This document shows, piece after piece, positions 55,890 to 64,000 of a stretch of 64,000 nt of DNA (positions are counted from its first letter, which is position 1; every line of letters begins with the position of its first letter). Below the pieces are notes generated by a model, which worked only from the letters and a program-made list of their open reading frames with translations, was not told where the DNA came from and did not search any database. Location of the stretch: positions 7,235,819-7,299,818 of the forward strand of contig OX454529.1 of assembly GCA_949715645.1 (NCBI GenBank), written 5' to 3'. Source of the stretch: Portevinia maculata (taxonomy: Eukaryota > Arthropoda > Insecta > Diptera > Syrphidae). Both the position numbers and the translations under genes were made by a program.

Positions 55890-57110
55890 TAAAATGAAAC
55901 TCTCACATAAAGTAGGCACCCTTATTGACGTGCGCACCCTTCAAAATCACTTTCGAACCATGCTTAATCCGGAAGGACCACAAATTTCATTTTTGTATGC
56001 AATACCACAAGCATTTGATGATGTATTGGACACACCATTCAGGATAGAAGAGCTTTTTGAGGTTCTAAAGAAAGCAAAACAAAACAAAGCACCGGGGGAA
56101 GATCGGATCCCTTTTGAGCTCTTCCAACATGCTACGAGTATAAATAATTTTCTCAAAAAATTACTAATCTCACTAAATCATGTCAACAAAGAGACAAATG
56201 TATATACAATCCCTAATATTTTCTATATTCAAAAAAAGTGAAGCCTAATAACGCGGCAAACTATACAGGAATCTTTTTTATAGTCAGTTTCAGACAGGCT
56301 TTGGAGAAGGCTTCTCTACTGTGGATCAAATCTTTAACATATTAAGTATCGCACAGAGTTACCTTAATCGTGGTTAAAAAATTATATGCGTTTTTTTTTA
56401 TTGATTTCCGAGCGACAGAAACTGTGTTTTCTACAGACTCTCACAAATCGGCGTGTCACCATTTTTTTTAAAATATCCTTTCGAATCTATACAATGCCAA
56501 CGAATCAGCAATATGGAACGGGAATGAGCTTTCAGATTGGTTTCGAGTAGGAATTGGAGTAAGACAGGGATGCCTGCTGAGTCCTATAATGTTCTCACTG
56601 TTTGTGGACGATATCTCGGACTGCTTACCAGCAGGAATTACCAGGAATTTTATATAAAGGAATACAAATAACAGCATTGCTTTTTGTGGACGATGTGGCC
56701 ATACTAGCAAAATCACATAGCTCCCTACAGCTTATGATCAATAAGTTAGAGGACTACTGCAAGTGCAATTGTTTACACATTAACACAGCGAAATCAAAAG
56801 TACTTATATTTAGGAAAGGAACAGGTCGCCTAGCGGCATAAATGAAAAATGGAAGTATGGTGGAGAGGAGTTGGAAGTCGTTAAGTCGTTCAAGTATCTC
56901 GGGGTTACAATAAATCACGACCTTTGTATGAAAAAACACTTTGCACTGATACTTGCTAAGTCGAAAAAGGCTATAAATGAAACATGGACCTCATGTCCAA
57001 TTCCAGGATTAGAATTCAAACAAAAATAAAGGTTTTTGAAGCTGCCATGCATTCAGTAATGTGGTACGTTGCACAAGTTTGTGGAGGCCAATACCGTCAA
57101 CTCGTGTAAC
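55890..57110 (+). pseudogene. Non-LTR RT fragment with multiple frameshifts
   Basis: Plus strand: FEVLKKAKQNKAPGEDRIPF (RT entry, 55894-56241), then NESAIWNGNELSDWFRVGIG with VRQGCLLSPIMFSLFVDDIS, ALLFVDDVAILAKSHSSLQL (VDD catalytic site), HINTAKSKVLIFRKGTGRL and EELEVVKSFKYLGVTIN. At least four frame breaks. It ends ~57060 (MWYVAQVCGGQY). Confidence 0.83.
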
Positions 57111-57289
57111 TTTCACCGGTGGGTAACTTTGACCGGAAATTAAAAAAGCGGGTAGAACCGTCATCTATTTGAATATAAACGTATCATAAGTGGATTTTTA
57201 GTACGTGCTAGTGAAAGGTAGATGGCAGAAAAAATATTAGAGGGATATCTCTCGGAAAATCAAATAAAGTGAAAGTGCTGTTTTTGAGT

Positions 57290-58640
57290 GCTCCTTACTT
57301 ACTTACTTAGGTGGTGCTACAGTCTGGGGTGGACCTGGGCCTCAACCAATACGCCTCTCCAGTTAGCACGATCTTTGGCTAACTGCCTCCAGTTGCGCAC
57401 TCCAAGTTGGTTGAGATCCCCATCCACTTGCGCGCGCCACCTAAGGCGAGGTCTTCTACTCTACTGCGTTGTCCCTCCGGATTGGAATCGAAGACTCTTC
57501 GGGCCGGAGCGTTGGTGTCTATTCGCTCTACATGTCCTAGCTATCTTAGCCGACTTATTCGCACTTTTTTGACCAGGTCGATGTCGCTGTACAGCTCGTA
57601 GAGTTCGGTGTTAAATCTCCTCCTCCAAAGCTCGTCAACGCAAACGGGACCGAAAATCACTCGAAGAAGGAGATCTTCATCCGCTTTTGCTAATGTCCAC
57701 GCTTCTGCGCCGTAGAGCAGGACTGGGCTGATGAGGGTCTTATACAAAGTCTCCTTAGTGTTTCTTAACACAGCCTTACTAGTCAATTGCCTTCTTAGGC
57801 TAAAGAAACAGCGGTTGGCAAGTGTAATTCTTCGTTTGATTTTTGATGTGATGTTGTTTTCAGAATTTATAGCGGAGCCAAGGTAGACGAAGTCCCTAAC
57901 TACCTCAAAGTTGTAGCTGTCTATCGTGACGTTCTGTCCGTTTCGTCGATGTTGTGTGTCCCTTTTTGTTAACAGCATATACTTGGTTTTGCCCTCATTC
58001 ACCACTAAACCCATTTTTGCCGCTTCGCAAACGCACCAGTGACAGCTCGCTGTGGTCTGCCAATTATGTCAATGTCGTCAGCATATGCAAGTAGTTGCAC
58101 AGACTTTTGAAAAATTGTGCCTCTAGTGCTGGCTTGCAATTTTCGCACAAATTTGATATTGAAGAAGTCACATGACAGCGCATCACCTTGTTCATATCCT
58201 TTTTGACATCAAAGGTCTCGGTGAGATTGTTTCCGACCTTTATGGAGCAGCGGGCGTTCTCCATCGTCATTCTGCACAATCTGACAAGTTTGGCAGGGAT
58301 GCCAAAACTAGACATGGCTCTGTATAGCACGTCTCTATAGATGCTCTCATATGCGGCTTTAAACTCGATAAAAAGATGGTGGGTATCGATTTGGACTTCT
58401 TGGGTTTTTTCTCCAGGATCTGCCGTAGTGTGAATATCTGATCGGTCGTGGACTTACCGGGCCTAAAACCGCACTAGTAGGGACCAATCAGGTCGTCGAC
58501 GAATGGTTTCAGGCGTTCACACAGTACAGCAGGCAGTATTCAGGAGACTGATGCCTCTATAGTTGGCGCAGTTTACAGGGTCTCCTTTCTTGTGGATCGG
58601 GCAAACGAGTGCTCCACACATTATTATATTAGTGATTGAA
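57290..58640 (-). pseudogene. RTE/R1-like LINE RT, 5' truncated, (AAGT)n tail
   Basis: Minus strand: VLYRAMSSFGIPAKLVRLCR, CSIKVGNNLTETFDVKKD, then after frame breaks LLAYADDIDIIGRP (YADD), MGLVVNEGKTKYMLLTKRD, FEVVRDFVYLGSAINSENN, PVLLYGAEAWTLAKADEDLL and an end rich in G-R-P-R-L-R-W. The 3' end is CACCACCTAAGTAAGTAAGT at ~57294. Homologous to 2590-3297. Not intact. Confidence 0.86.
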
Positions 58641-59030
58641 AGTGAGTGAAGTCATTTAAAAAAATACCTTACTGGTAAGTAGCTCAATCAATTATCTATA
58701 AGAAAACTATAGTTTTTAGTAGTCTTACTAAGATTTTGATTGGTTTAAGGAATAAATGAAAAAAAATTCAATGATAGCACGTATAAAGGCTAACTTTGAC
58801 CGCTGTCAGTTGGATAAAGTTAGACACGACTTATGGCAAACATTGACCACCCTTTTTCCACAAAGTCTAAAAATAATATAAATATATTAAAACAAAAAAT
58901 TAATCGAATTTGTAAAATTATAGATAGGTAGTCTTTAAGTAACACTTAATGGAAAAATTATATATCTACTTTTGCCAAATAGCTTTTCGAAGGCTAAATA
59001 AAGAAATTACTTACTTACTTACTTACAATT
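58640..59030 (+). repeat. Intergenic remnant ending in a second (ACTT)n tail
   Basis: 58640-58930 is unassigned AT-rich DNA. GGCTAAATAAAGAAATTAC followed by (TTAC)n near 58995-59027 looks like another LINE 3' terminus, plus orientation. GGCTAACTTTGACCGCTGTC at 58790 and GGGTAACTTTGACCGG at 57122 flank the minus-strand LINE at a distance. Confidence 0.4.
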
Positions 59031-59039
59031 TTGAATTTT

Positions 59040-59130
59040 CAAATAACGTAGGAATGTCATTGACAAAGTGTAGAAAAAGCAAAGGTCCGAAATGGCTACT
59101 TTGTGGAACACCTGATATTTACAATTGCCC
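59040..59130 (-). pseudogene. LINE RT scrap
   Basis: Minus strand: SGVPQSSHFGPLLFLHFVND, an RT GVPQG-box; the same block is at 61000-61100. Confidence 0.65.
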
Positions 59131-59284
59131 ATAACTCGAAAGTGGAATGATAAAATAATGATATTATGCCCGTTATCTTTGTCCAACTCTTCTTCTTTCT
59201 CTGTGACAATATTGCGAGTTCTGGAAAAGAGCCGTTATATGTTTTTTTCCACTTTATGTTAACATTCGTTGGAATTAAAACAAC

Positions 59285-60665
59285 ATTTTTGCGCCACTTG
59301 AATAGAACATGCATTTAGTTTGATCGTTATCTTTGGCACGCGGACTCATATTCTTCTTTGATCGATTTTGTTTGTTAATTTCGACTATTTAATTAAAAAA
59401 AGCTTAAAATTGGTCTAGGAAAAGCAGTAACCGAGGCGGCAAAAGGACAAATCAAAGCTTACAAGGACGCTGGCTTATCTATTGCCAAAAAAGTTAAAAA
59501 AAAATCGAGAGGAGCCGACACGTTATATCCACATTTTTAAATAATGAGTATGAATATGGAAAAAAACATGAAAGGCCGGACACACAGCGTGATTACTAAT
59601 GCCAAAAGGCGCATTATTTTAAGAAACGCGTCTCTTTGGCAAAAATCAGTGATAAATGCGGCGTCAAGGCAAGTCTTACAAATATGCGTCGTGTTTTTTC
59701 GAAAGCTAAATATCTAAAAAGACTGAAAATCAAGAAGAAGCCACCTCTCAACCCGGTTCGAAAAGAGCAACGCCTCGGTTTTTGGTCGCGCACATGTGAC
59801 CTGGACTTCGGAGTGGCATAGAGTAGTCTTCTCCGATGAAAAAAAATTAATTTGGAAGGTTCCGATGGCTATAGCTACTATTTCCATGACCTCGTGCATG
59901 GAAGGCTGCATAGCAGAGTTGGAGGTGTGATGGTGTGGGAGGGGGGGGGGGGGGACATTTCCTATTATGGAACCTGCCAATGCCAACTACAATTTATGCC
60001 AGCCACAATGAATGCGTTGTCTTACAATGGCTGTAATAAGTGCTGCCACCTAAGTGTTGCTAGAATAGGTTGAACAGTCAAACATATGTAAGACAGTCAT
60101 AGCAGTCGAGGATTAACCATTGTAAGAGCAACATCGAGCTAATAAAAATAGAATCATATAAAACAAGTTTATGGATGTTTAATTTACTACAAGCATAATA
60201 CAATGGCATATTGAAAAAGGCCTTTCTATACTTTCATACCCTTTTTGGACCTCTGCCGTGGATTTATCAACATGATAATGCGCCAATACATACAGCTCGG
60301 GTAGTTAAAACCTATATACAGAGCCAAAATGTGGAGCTATTAAGCTGGCCGCCCTATTCTCCGGATTTAAATATCATTGAAAATGTTTGGAGATGGTTCA
60401 CACGTCACGTATGAGGATCAGGACAACAATATTTGAGTATACCCGAACTAACGCAACCCATCGAATAAGCTACATCCCTTCCAAACCGGATGTGTGAAGT
60501 TTTGGAACAGAAAGGTGCCTCAACACAATATTATTTTTTTTTTTAATGTAAAATACTCCAATTATCTTAAATTTAATTAATAAAAATTTAATTTTTTAAT
60601 AAAAAGAATCAGAAATCTCTAAAATGTTTTTTTTTTATTAAAGTGTCCTATTCAAGTGGCGCAAA
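59285..60665 (+). mobile_element. Tc1-like element (decayed)
   Basis: Plus-strand transposase pieces: KGQIKAYKDAGLSIAKK (HTH, ~59440), KKPPL at 59740, HVTWTSEWHRVVFSDEKKFN (first Asp, ~59800-59850), GGVMVWEGGGG then YQHDNAPIHTARVVKTYIQS (second Asp, ~60260-60320) and LLSWPPYSPDLNIIENVWRW (D/E region). The motif GCGCCACTTGAATAG at 59291 and its inverse CTATTCAAGTGGCGC at 60648 flank the gene and may be terminal or subterminal repeats. An insertion lies at 60032-60198. Frames broken. Confidence 0.8.
60032..60198. mobile_element. 167-bp insertion with 9-bp TSD in the Tc1-like transposase
   Basis: TACAATGGC occurs at 60023-60031 and again at 60199-60207. Removing the insert and one copy joins the transposase segments ...LSYNG and ILKKAFLYFHTLFG. 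The insert has no ORF and no obvious TIRs; its class is unknown. Confidence 0.65.
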
Positions 60666-60869
60666 TTTTCGACTCCGCATTTTGTCGGTTTTTGGTTGAT
60701 AATATTTTGTTAAAACTTAAAGCTTAATCATTGAATCTTCCTTTTGATCAAATAACAGCAATTAAATTAACTTTAATTTACAAAAAAAAACAAGTCTCTA
60801 GCATGCTTGGTTTGGGAGCAATGACGGACAGAAAACAGACATAAGGGATATCCTATTCAAGTGGCGACT

Positions 60870-61270
60870 GCATGCACTCATCTAGTCAAATCGCATTCGA
60901 GACACATTAACAAAGACGAATGAATGCCAAAGGAATGCATCTTATGGATAAGAACTTTATTATTTACTCTGTCTAAGGCTTTAGAAAAATCGGTGAAAAT
61001 AATGTAAGTTCGATTTCCTTTTTGTAAGAGAAGTAAGAATGTCATTGGCAAAGAGTAGAAAAAGCAATGGTTCCAACTTTCTACCTTGCGGAACACCTGA
61101 TTGAATATTGGTATCTTCAGATTTAACTACGACTGCTTGCACTCTTCTAGTCAAATGAGATTCGAGCTAAAGGAATGTAGCTTTTGCATTAGAATTGTAT
61201 GATTTAATTTGTCAGAAGCTTTTAGCAAAATCGGTGAAAAACTGTAAGTTCGATTTTCTTTTTCTAAGGA
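60870..61270 (-). pseudogene. LINE RT scraps, two overlapping partial copies
   Basis: Minus strand order: RKRKSNLQFFTDFAKSF, LESHLTRRVQAVVVKSED, SGVPQGRKLEPLLFLLFAND, then again KRKSNLHY..., FTDFSKALDRVNNKVLIHKM, HSFGIHSSLLMCLE. The palm motif DFSKA therefore appears both before and after the GVPQG box. Confidence 0.7.
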
Positions 61271-61279
61271 TACCTTTTT

Positions 61280-62700
61280 TTTTTTCTCCAGGAATTCCTT
61301 TTCCACAAGATAGGTACTTCTTCGTAGATAGTTTTCTTCACATTAATAAACTTATGTCTATTCTTATTTGTTCACCCAACCGCGACATTTCTCCATATTT
61401 ACTGCATGTAATCTTAAAAAAATAACTTTTAAATAAATAAAACACATTAAAAGGATTCTTTTTCAAAAACTTCGCTTCAACCTCACTATTTTGAGGACCA
61501 CTCATATTTTTCCGAGCAGAAAAACCTTCTTAAAAGTATTTTTTTTTTTTGTTTTTTGTCAAATTCACTACAGCGCGTTGAAAACACATCGGATCAATCC
61601 AAACGTTTTGTTTTGACTGATGAAACAACAATACATTGAGTGTAATGAGCCAACACACACTGAATCAGGCGAAAAAAAAAAATCATGACTGGGTGTTGAA
61701 AATGCATGGCTATGGATACGTTCGACAGACCCCGGTGGTCGTCGTTGTCGATTATTACACAGCTTCTTATGGCGCAACGAACACCGCATCAGGCGAAACA
61801 AAAAACATAGCTGGATTGTTGTTTTCTCAGAAACAAAATTTCCTTTTTTGTTTATTATTTTGCACTGGCGTTTGGCAATTTGAGATTTTTTTCCCCAGAA
61901 ATGGACGTTGACGCAGAAAACTATTATTTCTGATTGACGCAAGAAGTCCTTATATAATATTACGAGTATAACGACAAGGATCATGCAAATAAAATAAAAA
62001 TTGAAAAGCTGTGAGTAGAAGTAGCTCAATTTTGTTTCTTCTCAACAGACACCAAACGAATGAGACAAAAAACATTTGTTTTTTCAACTTGTGTGTTTTC
62101 AACCTAAGTCGATATTAATTTTACAAACGAGTTAAGATTTATCAGTCGATTCCGACATTGGGTCATATGTTGTTGATTAGAAAAAGCACACTCAACAGGG
62201 ATAGAATTTCCTGCGGTAGACAGAACTCGAGGGCGCGATTAACTCCTTGAAATGGTTAAAAAGTTGAACCCATCTTTCCGCACAACTTCAATTGTCATGT
62301 CTGCCAATATCAATATCTGCCGACCAGTCCGTTTTCACCCAACGGAAATATCGTCAATTGCAATTACTGCCCTTCCAATATTCCTTTTAATTAGAGATGC
62401 TGATGCTTCTATTTCGGAGAACGTGTAATTTAGGTTTGCTTATCAAGAAAACATTTTTGCCACCTCCAAAAGAAATCGAGTATTTCCGTATTGTAAAACT
62501 TTTTGTATTCAACTTCTACAAAATCACAAAGTTCGTCCTTGCAAGAGCAAACTTTTGATCGAACAATTTTAATGAGCCATCACAAAACTTTAAACTGATA
62601 GAATAGCTGTCTGAAAGGCAAACGTTGTTGCAACGTGACATCTTTTATTAAATTGCAGTCATGTTATCCTTGGGTCGAGCTAGGATATTATAAATAATAG
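61280..62700. other. Unassigned 1.4 kb
   Basis: Short open frames on both strands (61568-62029 minus, 61636-61911 plus) do not resemble known families. 61655-61810 carries two copies of GCATCAGGCGAAA/GAATCAGGCGAAA. Nothing else recognised. Confidence 0.4.
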
Positions 62701-62799
62701 GGCTTTGCTGACGGCGAAAATGTCAACGCTAATTATATTTTGTGAAGTTTTTTTGACCGAAACAAAATTGAAAAATATTCTATTCTACAATAGGGCCAA

Positions 62800-63070
62800 A
62801 TTCACCGGAGAGGAAAGGAACTATAATGAGAAAAACAGTTCCAGTCCTCATTTCGACAGTCCAAAAGGAAAATACGGAAGCAGTTCTGTGAATCCATCGC
62901 AGAAGCAATGAGGTGTTGAGGCTGCGAAAATTCCTCTCAAAGGAGGCTGACGTGCCAAGCTTCATTAAGAAAAACGACGGCAGATGGGCCGACAGCAGTC
63001 TGGAGGTGTTAGAAACCGTTAAGAAAACTCAGTTTTCGGGATGCTGCACACCTGAGGAACGGTAAAGGGT
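62800..63070 (+). pseudogene. LINE endonuclease-RT linker fragment
   Basis: Plus-strand broken frames read EADVPSFIKKNDGRWADSSL with EVLETVKKTQF, a linker typical of R1/LOA-type insect LINEs. Followed by a poly(A) run at 63079-63103. Confidence 0.65.
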
Positions 63071-63071
63071 G

Positions 63072-63103
<32 letters not shown>

Positions 63104-63106
<3 letters not shown>

Positions 63107-63800
63107 AATCCAAATCATAGAGCACTCAGACTCGGCAACGGTCCATTGTACTACCAGGCAGAAATTCTCTTCTTCGTGTAGAGGTTGGAGAAACAAGGTG
63201 TTATTCGTTTCTCTCCTTTATTGCGTGGCGTATGTTGTCACAAGCCAACACCCTACCCTCTATACCATCGCCACCACTGGTAAAGTGTGGATAGTCGCAA
63301 TCGGGTCTACTCCAGTCGAGCCGGATACAGCTGAAGATTTGCGAATCCCTTGGATAACGCCCAAAATGCCCACCCCCTTAAAATCGATGGACGTGTGGTT
63401 GAGCCAAAGCGCGCTGTACCACGCCAAGAAATTGATAGTCCCAATGCCGGAGCTACTGTAAAAAAATTGTTTGTCAGTCTCAACGTGACAATAAAGGAAT
63501 AACGTGGTCCAAGATGATATTGAGTTTTTTTTTCTATTAAACTCGGTGCTGCAAACCCCCTTTTTTGCTTTCCCCTTCTGTCTTCCTCCCACAGATTCAG
63601 AAGAACCCATAGGAGTGCCGAATAGTGGCTGGAAGATGATTTGGTTTTCTTGCCCGCATTACCCAGCAAACGACGGACAGTTGTACCTACTCAAATATTT
63701 ATTGGTCCTTCGAGCCGGAAGGGCAAATCAGCGAAGCCCTCAAAAATTGGCAAAATTTATAACAAATTTTACATTCATTCTCAAAGAGATGGAAGGAAGA
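63104..63800. other. Unassigned stretch with short open frames
   Basis: A plus-strand frame runs to 63461 and overlapping ones at 63504-63830; I recognise no family. The second may be more of the retrotransposon that follows. Confidence 0.35.
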
Positions 63801-63805
63801 ATATT

Positions 63806-64000
63806 TATCCGAGCTCCAACGGAGAAATAAATGGAAGTATCCACAACCAAATATCGGAGTCGGTGATGTAGTGATTATAAAAAATGAAAATCTACCTTCG
63901 GTGATGTGGCGTTTGGGAAGGGTTATTGCCCAGGAAAGGATGGAAAGGTTCGGGTAGTAACTTTTAAAACAAAACAAGGTGAAATCGTTCGGCCTATAGT
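63806..64000 (+). pseudogene. BEL/Pao DUF5641 (integrase C-terminal) fragment, cut by the window edge
   Basis: Plus strand: WKYPQPNIGVGDVVIIKNEN then LPSVMWRLGRVIAQE, and one frame over GKDGKVRVVTFKTKQGEIVR. It parallels the tail of the BEL/Pao element at 41308-41560 (VDDVVMLKDENLPPLRWKLA) but is a different family. A frame change lies near 63935. Confidence 0.82.

Noticed and set aside
1..64000. CRISPR arrays, operons, phage or bacterial defence systems
   Set aside because: Introns, LINEs and host genes show animal nuclear DNA; the tandem arrays lack CRISPR-like spacing and cas genes.

Overview
This window is animal nuclear DNA, and the two host genes point to a higher (brachyceran) fly. 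Both genes have short introns with canonical splice signals. The surrounding DNA is AT-rich and dense with transposable elements (TEs) typical of Diptera: Jockey/RTE/LOA-type LINEs, BEL/Pao, Helitrons, hAT, Tc1/mariner, pogo, Harbinger and tRNA-derived SINEs. I place it among acalyptrate or tephritid-like flies only by general resemblance; the sequence does not prove the species.

There are two host genes, both on the + strand. (1) Positions 1-11685 carry the 3' seven exons of an ortholog of CACHD1 (VWFA and cache domain-containing protein 1), an alpha2delta-like membrane protein. The N-terminal signal region lies off the left edge. One intron is GC-AG, one is a 7.5 kb TE sink (2025-9529), and one 78-bp intron is stop-free and in frame. 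(2) Positions ~23215-37988 carry a complete mitochondrial phosphate carrier gene (Mpcp/SLC25A3 family, 364 aa). Its start exon at 23727 is separated by a 13 kb intron, filled with nested TEs, from three 3' exons at 36931-37988.

The rest is repeats. The CACHD1 intron holds two Helitrons joined head to tail with a base-exact junction, plus LINE scraps. The intergenic stretch 12.6-23.2 kb holds a LINE endonuclease fragment, a TTAGCTA-rich A-B-A-B array split by a Tc1-like element with its TIRs, a 109-bp tandem array with one inverted unit, a pogo-like element carrying a solo LTR, a SINE and a Harbinger remnant. The Mpcp intron holds a 3.8 kb hAT element (14-bp TIRs, 8-bp TSD) inside a LINE ORF1, mariner and hAT fragments, a hairpin-headed interspersed repeat, a 206-bp near-perfect foldback element and a small multi-exon transposon-like gene.

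Downstream of Mpcp (38-64 kb) I see no host gene. It contains a decayed transposase gene family member split by a SINE. A CR1/Jockey-like LINE follows, interrupted near its last codons by a 5.8 kb BEL/Pao element with identical 293-bp LTRs and a 5-bp TSD. Then come a second SINE family, an AT-rich stretch, a ~160-bp satellite-like array, several more LINEs, Tc1-like elements and a BEL/Pao 3' fragment at the right edge.

I found no clear new multi-gene system. The best leads are the exact Helitron-Helitron junction, the young but broken BEL/Pao copy, the foldback element in the Mpcp intron, the multi-exon gene-like unit at 34.0-35.1 kb and the unexplained tandem arrays. All coordinates and splice sites were read by eye and no database search was run.
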